Shown: piece by piece, positions 31,693-43,133 of the stretch | Position numbering within the stretch: the stretch's first letter is position 1 | Layout of the letters: every line of letters starts with the position of its first letter | Assembly (NCBI GenBank): GCA_031761405.1 | Contig: JASEVX010000001.1 | Coordinates: 202,200,390-202,264,389, forward strand | Direction: 5' to 3' | Source of the DNA: Serripes groenlandicus | Lineage: Eukaryota > Mollusca > Bivalvia > Cardiida > Cardiidae | Length of the DNA: 64,000 nucleotides | Program-made: the position numbers and the translations under genes | Notes under the pieces: generated by a model | The model's input: only the letters and a program-made list of their open reading frames with translations | What the model was told of the DNA's origin: nothing | Database searches by the model: none

Positions 31693-33420
31693 TTAACCCT
31701 TTCCGACTTGTAGACACTTTCTGATGCCTCTGCAGCAGACAACTTTTGAAAACATAGTAGTAAAAAAAGAAAAAAAACAAGCAATTTTTAGCTCCACTGT
31801 CGAGCTTATGTCATGGCGAATTGTCCGTCGTGCGTGCGTGCGTGCGTTAACTTTTTCCTTTAAACGACTTCTTCTCCCTAACCACTTGGCCAATTTGGTT
31901 GAAACTTCATGGGAAGCATCCTCTCAATGTCCTCTACTAAATTCCTTCAATTTTTTTTTATCCATTCTGGTTTCCATGGCAACCGAAAGAAAAAAATAGT
32001 GAGAACTTAAAAAATCTTCTTCTCCAAAAGTGTCAGGCCGATTTTCAAATAATTTTGTAGAAATGTTCCTTGGGTGACTCTTTATTAGATTCCTTCAAGA
32101 AATGTTGATTGGTTGAAAAACATGGCCGCCAGGGGGGGCGGGGCTATTTTGCCTTATATTGCAATAGTGAAAACTTAAAAAATCTTCTTCTCCAAAAGTG
32201 TTCAGCAGATTTTCAAAATTTTTTGTAGAAATGTTCCATGGGTGACCCTCTATCAGATTCCTTCAAGCCATGTTGATTGGTAAAAAAACATGACCGTCAC
32301 AGGGCGGGGCTATTTTGCCTATATGGCTAAAGAGAAAACTTAAAAAATCTTCTCCTCCAAAAGTGTGAGGCCGATTTTCAAATAATTTTGTAGAAATGTT
32401 CCTTGGGTGACCCTTTATTAGATTCCTTCAAGAAATGTTGATTGGTTGAAAAACATGGCCGCCAGAGGGGCGGGGCTATTTTGCCTTATATTGCAATAGT
32501 GAAAACTTAAAAAATCTTCTTCTTCAAAAGTGTTCAGCAGATTTTCAAAAAAAATTGTAGAAATGTTCCATGGGTGACCCTCTATCAGATTCCTTCAAGC
32601 CATGTTGATTGGTAAAAAAACATGGCCATCACAGGGCGGGGCTATTTTGCCTATATGGCTAAAGAGAAAACTTAAAAAATCTTCTCCTCCAAAAGTGTGA
32701 GGCCGATTTTCAAATAATTTTGTAGAAATGTTCCTTGGGTGACCCTTTATTAGATTCCTTCAAGAAATGTTGATTGGTTGAAAAACATGGCCGCCAGGGG
32801 GCGGGGCTATTTTGCCTTATATAGCTATAGTGAAAACTTAAAAAATCTTCTTCTTCAAAAGTGTTTAGCCGATTTTCAAATAATTTTGTAGAAATGTTCA
32901 TTGGGTGACCCTCTATCAGATTCCTTCAAGCCATGTTGATTGGTCGAAAAACATGACAGCCAGAGGGCGGGGCAATTTTGCCTTATATGACCATAGTGAA
33001 AACTTAAAAAATCTTCTCCTCCGAAAGTGTTTGGCTGATATTCAAATAGTTTTGTAGAAATGTTTCTAGGCTTACCCTCTATCATATTCCTTCAAGCCAT
33101 GTTGATTGGTTGAAAAATATGGCTGCCAGGGGGTGGGGCTATTTTGCCTTATATGGCTATAGTGAAAACTTAAAATATCCTCTCCTCCGAAAGTGTCAGG
33201 CGGATTTTCAAATAATTTTGCAGAAACATTCCTTTAAGCCATGGTGGTTGGTAAAAAAAATAGCCACCAGGGGGCAGTGCTGTTTGGAGATTTTATTTTT
33301 GCCTTATGGCCGTGGAGCGATACTGGCCCTCTTGGGCCTCTTGTTCCTTTTGCCACAATCTTTCAACATTGTTTTCAAAGTCGTCTGCTGCAGATTTGTT
33401 GTATGTGGGAAAGGATTAAT
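31693..33420. mobile_element. Composite: MITE with pearl-like element in its hairpin loop
   Basis: MITE left half 31693-31799 (TTAACCCTTTCCGACTTG ... AAACAAGCAATTTTT); pearl-like element 31800-33344 (AGCTCCACTGTCGAGCTTAT ... GGGCCTCTTGT); MITE right half to 33420 (CCTTTTGCCACAATC ... GGAAAGGATTAA). About eight 166-bp core units. Confidence 0.75.
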
Positions 33421-33524
33421 ACCCACATCAGCGTCTGTTTGGAAGTGGTAAGTGTCCACTTCAGTTCGATCCCCAGTCTGATCATGACAAAGTATTTGAC
33501 TCTTTCCAACATATAGACCACATA

Positions 33525-34433
33525 AGCCAGTCGAGCTTATGTCATGGCGTATTGTCCGGCGTGTGTGCGTGCGTTAACTTTTTCCTTTAAACGACTTCTT
33601 TTCCCTAACCACCATTCATAGGAAGCATCCTCTCAATGTCCTCTCTTAAATTCCTTCAATTTTTTTTTGATCCATCCATAATTCTGGTTTCCATGGCAAA
33701 CAAAAGAAAAAAATAGAGAAAACTTAAAAAATCTTCTTCTACAAAAGTGTCAGGCCGATTTTCAAATAATTTTGTAGAAATGTTCCTTGGGTGACCCTTT
33801 ATTAGATTCCTTCAAGAAATGTTGATTGGGTGAAAAACATGGCCGCCAGGGGGCGGGGCTATTTTGCCTTATATAGCTATAGTGAAAACTTAAAAAATCT
33901 TCACAACATAGTTCAGCCGATTTTCAAATAATTTTGTAGAAATGTTCATTGGGTGACCCTCTATCAGATTCCTTCAAGCCATGTTGATTGGTAAAAAAAC
34001 ATGGCCGCCAGAGGGCGGGGCTATTTTGCCTATATGGCTATAGTGAAAACTTAAAAAATCTTCTCCTCCGAAGTATCCAGTCGATTTTCAAATAATTTTG
34101 TAGAAATGTTCCTTGGGTGACCCTTTATTAGATTCCTTCAAGAAATGTTGATTTGTTGAAAAACATGGCCGCTAGGGGGAGGGGCTATTTTGCCTTATAT
34201 AGCTTATAATAGTGAAAACTTAAACAATCTTCTTCTCCGATTTTCAAATAATTTTGTAGAGATGTTCCTTGGCTGACCCTCTATCAGATTCCTTCAAGCC
34301 ATGTTGATTGGTAAAAAAAACATGGCCGCAAGAGGGCGGGGCTATTTTGCCTTATATGGCTAAAGAGAAAACTTAAAAAATCTTCTTCTCCGAAAGTGTG
34401 GCTGATATTCAAATAATTTTGTAGAATTTTGTG
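33525..34433 (+). repeat. Pearl-like element, right end missing
   Basis: AGCCAGTCGAGCTTATGTCA start, five to six 166-bp cores with ACATGGCCGCCAGGGGGCGG, then cut by the SINE at 34434 instead of the usual GGCCCTCTTGT end. Confidence 0.7.
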
Positions 34434-34650
34434 TTTCCTAGCTTGCACACACCAGTACTCCACACAGCATACTTTCCAAGCAACTGACTGCTTTTCAACA
34501 TAGACTGTTAGCCCATTGGCGAAAGACGAATGACCCTTGTCACAGTGACTTTTGTCAAATATGAGAAAGAATAATGGCCGGGATTCAAACTCAAAACCCC
34601 TGGATTGACAGCTCACATCGCTACCGACTGAGCTACGATGGGCTCGGCTA
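34434..34650 (-). mobile_element. tRNA-derived SINE (third family), reverse
   Basis: On the minus strand: TCGTAGCTCAGTCGGTAGCG (A box), GAGTTTGAATCCCGGCC (B box), a body with GACAAAAGTCACTGTGACAA, and a tail GCTTGGAAAGTATGCTGTGT as in the SINE tails at 9315 and 4975. Non-functional as a tRNA; the acceptor stem does not close. Confidence 0.75.
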
Positions 34651-34784
34651 AGTCTTCAGTAATTACACTCATTTTAAGAGGTATTCTTTATTTTAGCCTA
34701 GAAGTTTTCAAAGTCGTTTGCTGTAGATTCGTTGTATGTTGGAAAGGGTTAAAAATGATTGATGTGCTTGGTGCTCTGGGTTAT

Positions 34785-35022
34785 ACCATTCCCACTTGAA
34801 GACGCATTCTGACACATCTGTTTTCACATCTGCAATAGACGACTTTTGAAAACATTGCGGCAAAAGAAGACATTGCTCATGATGAACAATATCTCCTCTT
34901 GCCACAATGTTTTCAACTATATTCAATGATTTCACTCATATAAATTGATGTTTCCCATATTTTTGCAAAGATAATTCCCAAGTCGACTGCAGCAGATTTA
35001 TTGTATGTGAGAAAGGCTAAAG
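34785..35022. mobile_element. TTAACCC MITE, diverged
   Basis: The hairpin ACATTGCGGCAAAAGAAGAC and its complement is clear; the ends are eroded (ACCATTCCCACTTGAAG; GAGAAAGGCTAA). A MITE right end also lies at about 34700-34752. Confidence 0.6.
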
Positions 35023-35039
35023 AGATAACGACTCGAGCA

Positions 35040-35590
35040 TAACTCTAACTGCAGTCCTGGTGGTTTACCCAGGGAAAGCTGTGATATAACTGATGACATT
35101 GGGGGTAAGTCACCATTCAAATGAGTCAAATACAATGGAACCTGTGTAGAAAGACCACCCATGGCAAGGCAACAATATGGTCTTTTTCCACAGGTGTTCT
35201 ATTAGTGCAGGATATGGATAACCCTTACTGCAGTGCTGGTGGTTTACCCAGTGAAAGCTGTGATATAACTGTTAAACAGTTTGGGGGTAAGACACCATTC
35301 AAATGAGTCAAATACCATGGAACCTGTATAGAAGGACCACCCATGGCAAGGCAACAATATGGTATTTTTCCACAGGTGTTCTATTAGTGCAGGATCTGGA
35401 TAACCCTTACTGCAGTGCTGGTGGTTTACCCAGTGAAAGCTGTGATATAACTGTTGAAAGTGGGGTAAGTCGCCGTACAATCAAGTCAAATACAATAGAA
35501 CCTGTGTATTAAGACCACCCATGGCAAAGCAACAATTTGGTCTTTGTCCACAGGTGTTCTTTAATTGCAGTGTATTTTGTGTAGAATATG
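35040..35590 (+). repeat. Three tandem units of about 182 bp
   Basis: Units hold GCTGGTGGTTTACCCAGTGA, AGCTGTGATATAACTGTT, AGACCACCCATGGCAA and CCACAGGTGTTCT. A single diverged unit recurs at about 43210-43390, marking the left edge of the next segmental unit. Confidence 0.75.
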
Positions 35591-35844
35591 AGTAATACGG
35601 AAACTAAAAGTGGCTGTTAGACAGGGGATTGCTTCCAATGTGTTCATTACACAGGTTTGACTGTATTGAGCTGATGTACCAAATCATCTACATAAACCAG
35701 TTTCCTCGTACAAAAAAAAAATAAAGCAGACGACTGGGAAATCCAATAGGTAAAAAAATATAAGTGAAAGTCCAATTATTGAAAAGGGGTGAAAGCATTG
35801 TGGGGAAGGAAGAAATTACTTATTACCCAAGCTGTTGTCTAGAT

Positions 35845-36074
35845 TTAACCCTTTCCCACATATAAAAGCTTTCTGACGCCGCTGCAGCAGACAGCTTTTT
35901 GAAAACATGTCCACAAAAGTCGAAATTGCTCAAAACGAGCAATTTCTCGTTTTGTCACCATGTTTTCAACTCTATTCAATTAGTGTACTTTCATTTAAAG
36001 GGAGTTCTTCATTTTTTCCGGTTATATTTTAAAAGTTGTCTGATGCAGATGTGTTGTATGAAGGACAGGGTTAA
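35845..36074. mobile_element. TTAACCC MITE at the left of unit 1
   Basis: TTAACCCTTTCCCACATATA to GACAGGGTTAAA, good hairpin. The orthologous copy in unit 2 is 43674-43902, so this MITE predates the segmental duplication. Confidence 0.75.
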
Positions 36075-37515
36075 ATGAAACACTGACTATCATGGGGCAA
36101 ACGAAGAAACAAGAGCTCTTTGAATTTTAAAAATAGCACAGTTTATTTACATATATTTAACATGTCGTAATAGCACATTTGATATACACATAACAGCGAC
36201 AACTGAATTTACTTGCATACATCATATTCGAGTATAAATGTTATATTTCTTTTAACAGGTTCATGATCGTATAAATAGGAAGTCTTCTGCTTTGTAAATG
36301 TCTGACAGTTACATGGACACTTATAAATGTTACAACTTTAGATACCGAGCTGGAAACATTGCAAGAAAAGAAGAAATTGCTCATTATGAGCATAGCATAA
36401 AGTAATCTGCAAACGGCATCGGAAGTTGTCTGCTTCAGGGAAAGTTTAATTTGAAGTCGTTTCTAAGATAAGATATTGTGACAAAAGGAGAATTTCCTTG
36501 TTTTGAGAAATTTCTCCTTTTGCCACGATGTTATCAAAAGATGATTTCAAAAGTTGTCTGCTGCAGAGTTGTCAGAAAGCATCTGTATGTGGAGGGAACG
36601 CGTTATTAATAAAGAAAGAAATTCAACCTTAAAGGGACATTTAGCATTTCTCTGTTGAAACGAAATGCAGAGAAACGCTTATCCACTACGTTACATTTTA
36701 TGAATACTATTTATGGAGAATGAAGTATATCTCTATAGAATCGAAAATATATAGAGAAACACTTATCCATATAAATGTCGTCTGCTTCAGAGGCGTCAGA
36801 AAGCGTTGCATGTGGTTTGGGGTTAACGTTTTCTTCCTGCTACATTCACATGCTATCTCCAATAAACATTTACAGTTACGGATGGTGACCAAATACACTT
36901 TTTTAATGTAACTGCTTGACCAGACGCAGACGACTTTATAGACTTTTGCAGAGGTTGACCTTTTTTTTTGGCAAACAGTGTTGGAAAAGGAGAAATTACT
37001 CAAAACAAATGCTTCTTTTTAAAAGTTTCAATTATGTAACAAATAACATTTCCATATTGTATAGCTTTTCAGGAGTCATTTTCCAAGCAGGGGGGTAAAA
37101 AATGAAATATCAAGATTTAGAGGGTGTTTATTATACAGTAATACTATTGCATCCTTTCTTTGTAACTTCACACGTGGAGCAAATCTTGAACAGACGACGT
37201 TGAAAACATAGGTATTTTTTTTAAAGGACAGTACCATTTTAAAAGAAAGAAAATAAATTAAGCAAAAGGAGATGTTGCTCATTATGAGTAAATTCTCCTT
37301 TTACCACAACGTTTTCAAGATGTCTATTACAGATGCCTCAGAAAACGCCTGTGTGTTGGAAAGGGATAATATTTATGTAGAGACTTGAAAGCATTTTAGA
37401 AAATGGAGACTTCGTTTTGAGCAGGTTTTCCCTTTTCCAGGATGTTTTCATTGGCATCAGCACTTTTTTTTTTATCTGTATCATGTAAAGAGATAATAAC
37501 AACTGAATACAACAA
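36075..37515. other. 3' flank of homeobox gene 1
   Basis: No coding exon seen. Contains ATAGCACAGTTTATTTACAT, in which TTTATT (36142-36147) is AATAAA on the gene's strand and recurs in units 2 and 3, several diverged MITE pieces (for example 36478-36604, 37190-37370), and DNA shared with 43903-45308 and 54300-56352. Confidence 0.5.
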
Positions 37516-38712
37516 CTACTCACAATCCTCCAAAAGACTTTTCTTCAATTTACTGTTTCTAGATCGATTTCTCTTATTTGCGAACCACTTTCGAATCTGC
37601 TCTACAGTTATCCCACCTTCTGAAGCCATTGAAAGGGTTACGTCCCTTGATGGGTACGGGTTCTCCAGATTTTCCTGATACCATGATTCAAGAATTTTCA
37701 CAGCGTGTTTTGGAAGCAGTCTACTTTTCTTCTGATTCATTACACATCGTTTTCCGGTTCCGGGTTTTGACTTGTTCTCTGACTCAATAGCACTAAGTTT
37801 ATGTTCAACACTTCCTAGAAGGGTAACCAGCTTCCTATTGTAGTATGTGTTGATAGAGGCGGTACTTTCTCTATCGTAAGCCCTCTGACAGTGTACGTTA
37901 TGGCGTTCTAGGTCGATCATAGACGTCTGAAATTGGTAGTAATGTTCAACTTCATCAGCGGCATCTTTGTTGGTTTCCATAGCGATGAATAATCTGTGAC
38001 TGATGTCTTTTTCTCTCAAAGCGAGTTTCATATCTTTGTCGTCTGTTTCATTTCTTACGGGTGAACTGTTCGTCACTTCCGGTCTGATTTGACACTGATT
38101 ATATCCATAGTTGCACTGAGAGTAAAACCACTGATCGACATAAGAATCTGAATTCATATTTTGAAACAATGACTGCTGTGGTGTTATGTCTCGTAATTTG
38201 CTGAAATCTTCGGCTGTTTGGGAGTAGAGTGGTGACGATGATGCAGATGACGTCATCGGAACAGGAAGTTGTCGATGGTGGTTAATGGATGGACTGTTGT
38301 ATCCAGAGTCGTCGAGGAACTGGTTCATGTTGAAATGATCAGGTTTTGACACGTGGTTTGTTGAGAAGGGTGAAGTTGACTGGTGGAACTTCGGCGATGA
38401 CGTACATTCTATGTTAGTGGGATCGTGAGAATTTCTCGGCGCGCCAGTCTGGTTTGTCGATCTGAAGCCTCTATAGTCAATTGGTTGTGGATAACCTTCA
38501 AAATCGCACTGAGATCTGGTTGGCGTGTTTTGACCATTTGAATAGTATGTCTGGCAATGGGTTGAAGGCTGGTTGGTTGGTTGCCTGGTTTGGTTTGGAT
38601 GAGCAAACATGGTGGAATATTCTGCGACGTTCTTGGCTGCTACGTTGAACTGACACTGTATGGTAACGTCTAATACGTTTGATTGTTCGTACGAAGCCTT
38701 CTGCTGCCACAT
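37516..38712 (-). CDS. TALE homeobox protein, tandem copy 1 (398 aa)
   Basis: Single open frame. Residues 1-310 are hydrophilic and rich in Gln, Asn, Ser, Pro and Tyr, probably disordered, with no second domain recognised. The homeodomain is at the C-terminus (about 326-388): helix 1 ends QENLENPYPS, where P-Y-P is the three-residue loop extension of the TALE superclass, and helix 3 reads ITVEQIRKWFANKRNRSRN, with the W-F-x-N-x-R core. The ITV-Q and NKR are like PBC members, but there is no PBC or MEIS domain. Such orphan TALE genes are known to be expanded in spiralians (SPILE genes, acting in early blastomere fate). Predicted role: DNA-binding developmental regulator. The frame ends TAG; a GTGAGT at the end (GGATTGTGAGTAG) could also be a splice donor. 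Start chosen as the first Met of MWQQKASYEQ, conserved in all copies. Confidence 0.9.
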   Translation of the reverse strand: MWQQKASYEQSNVLDVTIQCQFNVAAKNVAEYSTMFAHPNQTRQPTNQPSTHCQTYYSNGQNTPTRSQCDFEGYPQPIDYRGFRSTNQTGAPRNSHDPTNIECTSSPKFHQSTSPFSTNHVSKPDHFNMNQFLDDSGYNSPSINHHRQLPVPMTSSASSSPLYSQTAEDFSKLRDITPQQSLFQNMNSDSYVDQWFYSQCNYGYNQCQIRPEVTNSSPVRNETDDKDMKLALREKDISHRLFIAMETNKDAADEVEHYYQFQTSMIDLERHNVHCQRAYDRESTASINTYYNRKLVTLLGSVEHKLSAIESENKSKPGTGKRCVMNQKKSRLLPKHAVKILESWYQENLENPYPSRDVTLSMASEGGITVEQIRKWFANKRNRSRNSKLKKSLLEDCE

Positions 38713-39420
38713 TGTTGTACAATTTAGTACAATATTCGTTTTCTTATGATCGAACTGAAGATTTATTGACCAGTTAAAGTAAGTAAAATGTATCCGACGT
38801 TCTAAGAGTACACTTTGTTAATAATGACGTATTAATCCAAGATTTGGAATTTTCACAGCACACACAGTTTATATCCAGTCAAAAATCCAATTATATATTA
38901 AATATCACTGATATATATATTCCTCAAGTATCCATATGATTTAACAAGTAATTGAAATATGACTTATCAAATGTTTGTAATCTTACTTTTATATCCATAT
39001 CAAATGTTTGTAATCTTACTTTTATATCCATATCAAATGTGGATAGAAGTTCTAATTATTAAACATTCATTGGACTATAAAAAGAAATGGGCGGAGTTTT
39101 CAAACAATTAATTTGGGTATGCTGCAAGTTTGAGCAAACAAGGATTTATTAGGTAATTCAAATTGCAAGGGATACTTCAACCAAACTGGTAATTTTGTCA
39201 ATAGTACAAAGCTATTGATGAAATAGCAGGAATAAAACACGGCCGAACTATCTTTTATAAGTGATTATTACTCTTAATTGATTGACGTTTGAAGTGTTCC
39301 CGACTTTGTAACACCTAGGACGGTTTTCTTTGTTAATTAGTTAATTAACCAATCAATCAAAGATAGCGTGAAACCCTTACAGATTATCAATTTGGCTTAG
39401 CTGCTTCAATTTGAATGCGC
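38713..39420 (-). promoter_or_regulatory. Conserved upstream region of homeobox gene 1
   Basis: Strongly similar to 46422-47110 and 57559-58250. Shared blocks include a GGGCGGAGTTTTCAAACAAT stretch next to CATTGGACTATAAA, and AATTAGTTAATTAACCAATC, an AT palindrome suited to homeodomain binding. Conservation could be due to recent duplication alone. Confidence 0.45.
38985..39029 (-). promoter_or_regulatory. Duplicated TATA-like box of homeobox gene 1
   Basis: GGATATAAAAGT on the minus strand at 38985-38996 and again at 39018-39029, because a 33-bp piece (ATCAAATGTTTGTAATCTTA and onward) is tandemly doubled. Copies 2 and 3 have one box each at the same distance (about 275 bp) from the ATG. The conserved position supports a core promoter; the start of transcription is not determined. 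Confidence 0.45.
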
Positions 39421-40489
39421 AGTTATACTTTAGTTTATTATTACCCTTTTTATGATAATCTTCATTTGCAAATTAATATTTACTGTAAGAAGAGAGATAA
39501 AAAACAAAAGACATATCTACTAACATCAGCGACAAATAAACTGAACCCCCACAACATATTTAACCCTTTTACACAAACGCATGTTAACGCACCTGGTACA
39601 TAAATTGTTTACAGACGTTTAATTGTCACAATTCTACCAATATGTTTTAGCTGATACTGGTTACTTTTAGCAAGACGTTTTGTCCCAACAGAAAGATTAT
39701 ATATTGATAGGCCTGCTTCAAATGGAAAAGAAGAACACCGAACATATTACGTTTAACAAACAGTTGTAATTTAAAAGTTCAAATTTTCACCCTGTTGTAT
39801 GTGGGAAAGGTTCGGACAATAGAAAGTTTCTTATTGATTTATATATTTTTTTAATTGAGTGGAATTAAAATTGTTGACAACATTGTTTCGAAAAATGTCT
39901 CGTTAGATAGTTTGGATATTTATCCGTAAGCTGATCCGAATCCATACAAGGGTAATATGTTATCCCTTTACTTCGGCACCACACACGTATACGGGACCAA
40001 GGGTTGATAAGTTATTAATCTTACATATTGATTAGAAAGAATTGAAAACGATCAAATTCTCTTTCATACTTGATTATTACTCCTATCCGAATTACGTATC
40101 AAGTGTTCCCGACTTTGTAGCACCAACACGGTCACTCTTTGTTTATTAGTTAATTGACCAATCAATCCACGTAAAAGGATAAGTGAAACCACATATAGAT
40201 TATCACTTGCCATCAATTGGGATCATCTGCTTCACAATTTTGATATTCGGTTACCCTTTAGTTTATTTTTTAACCCATTTCTAATCCTGTTTTAACAAAA
40301 TCTTATTAACCTCCCATTCCCTACAAAAACATCAGCAGTAAGCGATGTCGAAAATATTGAAGTACTTTATTATAATAATTGAATAGAAAATGAGAGAAAC
40401 TTGTTATCTTTTCACAGATTCAAAAAGATGTAGAAGCGGTATGAGTTTCATTCCAATGCTGGTAGTAATGGCTTTCCGTCTTGGTACTC
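39421..40489. repeat. Degenerate repeats upstream of homeobox gene 1
   Basis: Contains a second, diverged copy of the upstream module (39960-40290: GGGACCAAGGGTTGATAAGT, GTGTTCCCGACTTTGTAGCA, TTGACCAATCAATCC). No coding exon seen. Confidence 0.5.
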
Positions 40490-40745
40490 AGGACCGCCTC
40501 CATGGTGTAGTAGTAGAGCGTCCGCCTCGGGTGAGGGAGGTCCGAGTTCGATCTCCGTCCCGGTTATACCAATAACTTACCAAAATGGTAGTAATGGCTG
40601 TCCTCCTTGGCGCTCGGGTTGCCGGGATATCATTACGACTGACTGGCTGGTGTCAGGATATTCGGACCAGTACAGATAACTAACGCAGGAAACGCCGTGC
40701 TATAAATGAAAAATTGTTGAAAGCGGCGATAAACACCAAACCATA
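40490..40745 (+). mobile_element. tRNA-derived SINE (second family), near full length
   Basis: CATGGTGTAGTAGTAGAGCG (A box), AGTTCGATCTCCGTCC (B box), tail ATGGTAGTAATGGCTGTCCT, GACTGACTGGCTGGTGTCAG and GTTGAAAGCGGCGATAAACA. Counterparts in the other units: 49127 and 59365. A further tail piece follows to about 40940. Confidence 0.8.
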
Positions 40746-40989
40746 AATCATACCAATGATGGTAGCGTGGCTTCCCTTCTTGGTCCTCAGGATTCAGTGG
40801 ACAGCATTGTGACTGACGCTATGATGTCAGGATAAACCAGAAACATATAAATATGTATCGGCATAACTAACCAGCCACGCTGGTCATTTACCTAGGATAT
40901 GCCGTGATAAGACATTAAGGCATTAATCACCATTCAAGTAAACGGATACAAAACTTTTGTGAGCCTTTTGTTTTTATAAATTTAAGATG

Positions 40990-41156
40990 CGTCAACACTT
41001 GCCCACATGCAACACATATGCAGCAGTCAACTTTGAAAACATCTGGGTAAAACTTTTATATATAAAAGTTTAATTATTGAATAATGAGCAATTTCGCCAA
41101 CATGTTAACAAAAGCCGTCTGCTATAGAAGCGTCTGTATGTGGGAAAGGGTTAAGA
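40990..41156. mobile_element. Truncated TTAACCC MITE in unit 1
   Basis: CACTTGCCCACATGCAACAC to TGTGGGAAAGGGTTAA. The copy in unit 2 (49615-49775) matches. In unit 3 the corresponding site (after 59870) is occupied by the CpG-rich satellite. Confidence 0.6.
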
Positions 41157-41651
41157 AACACTTCATATACTGAAATAAATATTCATCGCTGTGAAAGTGA
41201 AAAATATGAAATTTACGCCAATGTTTGAAACGACACACCGTCCTAAATAAAGACATAAGCATAATCATTTTTTCCCATACAGTTATTTAGAATTGACATG
41301 GTTAATTATCATTTCAAAAACCTTATTTCATATATCTGTTTAGACAATTAAATAAATAACTGTTAGTAATTGAAAGTTTAGAACTCGTAAAACTGCATTA
41401 AATGATTTTGGATGTTAACCAAGTTAATCTGACTCCACGCAAGGTCATATTTTACTTTAAGGAATGTTATTTACTTCCTCCCAAAACATGCAAAAGGGAC
41501 TAAGGGTGTAATGCTATATTAATTATACATGTGAAATAGCTGGTATAAAACACGGTCAAATTATCTTTTATACGTGATTATTACTCTTGATTGACTTACG
41601 TTTGAAGTCTAGCCGATGTTGTAACACCTGAGACGGTTTCTTTCTATTAAT

Positions 41652-42150
41652 TATGCCCCCTTCGAAGAAGAGGGGTATATTGCTTTGCACATGTCGGTCG
41701 GTTGGTCCATCGGTAGACCAAAGCTTGTCCGAGTGATAACTCAACAATGCCTGGACCTATGGTTTTCAAACTTAACTTGTAAGTTGGGCCTGCCAGTAGA
41801 TGACCCCTATTGATTTTGAAGTCATTGGGTCAAGGGCACAGTGACATTTAACCCGAAAAGCTTGTCCGATAAATCGACATTACCTGCACCATTGGCCTTC
41901 AAACTTGACATTGAGGCTCGTGGTGACCAGTAGATGATCGCTTTTGATTTTGAGGTCATCGGGTCAATTGTCAAGGTTACAGTGACCTTGAACGCGAAAA
42001 GGTTGTTCGAGTGATAACTCGACATTGCCTGCAGCCACGTCCCTCAAACGTGACATGGAAACTGGGGGCAACCAGTAGATGACCCCCTATTGATTTTGAG
42101 GTCATCGGGTAAAATGGGGCCTACACCCATGACCCTCAAACATCTCTTGT
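41652..42150 (+). repeat. Pearl-like element (GAAGAAGAGGGG) in unit 1
   Basis: ATGCCCCCTTCGAAGAAGAG start; three to four core units of about 135 bp with CGAGTGATAACTCGACATTG and TTGATTTTGAGGTCATCGGG; ends CATCTCTTGTTATTATA. The longer version in unit 2 is at 50240-51095. Confidence 0.75.
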
Positions 42151-42153
42151 TAT

Positions 42154-42477
42154 TATACCCCCAGATACATAGTAAATGGGGGTTATATAGGAGTCACGCT
42201 TGTCGGTCGGTTGGTCAGTTGGTCGGTCGGTCGGTCGGTCGGTCGGTCGGTCCGTTGGTCTGTAGACATTTCTTGTGAACACTATTTCACAGCAACCCTT
42301 GGTCAGAATTCAATATAACTTCACAAGAAATATTGATAGCAAGCCTTGTTGTGCATCTTGTCGGCGTGTTGCAGTGGAATGATTTTTAAATGAGTTATGG
42401 TCCCTTGAATTTCTCATACATATGTATATTGTCAGGCACCAGCTGGGGGTATTCATCACCTTCAGTGATATTTCTAG
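42154..42477 (+). repeat. Pearl-like element with GGTCGGTCGG microsatellite
   Basis: ATACCCCCAGATACATAGTA to CTTCAGTGATATTTCTAG, with a run of about ten GGTC/GGTT units in front of a single core. The same family as 22899-23155. It interrupts the upstream module of unit 1. Confidence 0.7.
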
Positions 42478-42904
42478 TTTTATAAACCAATCAATCAAAC
42501 AGATAAATCGAAACCATTTATTGATTACCAATTGTCAACAATTCTGATTAGCAGCTTCAATTTACATATTCGGTTGCTTTTTTAGTTTTTAACCCATTTT
42601 ATGATTATCATCTATAGTCACTAATAAATAAAGAGGAGAATCTATATATTCTTCATTTAACAATATATATGAAATCTGCACCAGATGACGTTGAAATCAT
42701 CTATAATATACAGAACAGAAAATAAAGTTTAATTTCATTTTAGGCATATTCAGCTCCTGATTGGTATACACAAATATATATTCAGAAATGATTAAGACAA
42801 TGGTATCTAAGTTATGTAAAATAAATTAGACTAAGTCTTGTAGAAAATGGAAACTTGCTCGTTCCCGTTTTGCCTCATTCAGTTTCAATAATTCTCTATA
42901 AATA

Positions 42905-43133
42905 AAAACAAGAAGGCAATGATGGCCCTGGATCGCTCACCTAAGTTATGAAATGTGATTGGGATGCCTAACATAGGCAATGATGGCCCTGGTTGCTCTT
43001 CTAAATTATGAAATGTGATTGGGATGCATAACACAATAACTTTTTTAGTAATGGAGAAGATCTCTAAAGATTTCAATATAACCATATACAGCAAAACTAA
43101 AAGACCCCCCCCCCCCCCCCCCCCCCGCCCCCC
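42905..43133 (-). repeat. Pearl-like remnants and a poly-C run
   Basis: ACAAGAAGGCAATGATGGCC then CTGGATCGCTCACCTAAGTT is the element's right end in reverse, present twice (42905 and about 42978), followed by core remains. A C run with one G occupies 43105-43133. Confidence 0.6.

Larger units (their letters stand above)
35404..42640. repeat. Segmental duplication unit 1 (homeobox-bearing)
   Basis: Shares ordered blocks with 43206-51450 (unit 2) and 53500-59790 (unit 3): a MITE, the ATAGCACAGTTTATTTACAT block, the homeobox gene on the minus strand, its upstream DNA, degenerate GTGATTATTACTC...AATTAACCAATCAATC blocks, a SINE (units 1-3) and a GAAGAAGAGGGGTATATTGC element (units 1-2). Boundaries are approximate because of later insertions. 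Confidence 0.8.

Noticed and set aside
38409..38722. Minus-strand frames of 65-74 residues in the homeobox genes
   Set aside because: Overlap the homeobox frames in other phases; present in all copies because the DNA is duplicated.
40500..40565. A genuine tRNA gene in the second SINE family
   Set aside because: The same head recurs several times with identical tails; the acceptor stem is not supported.
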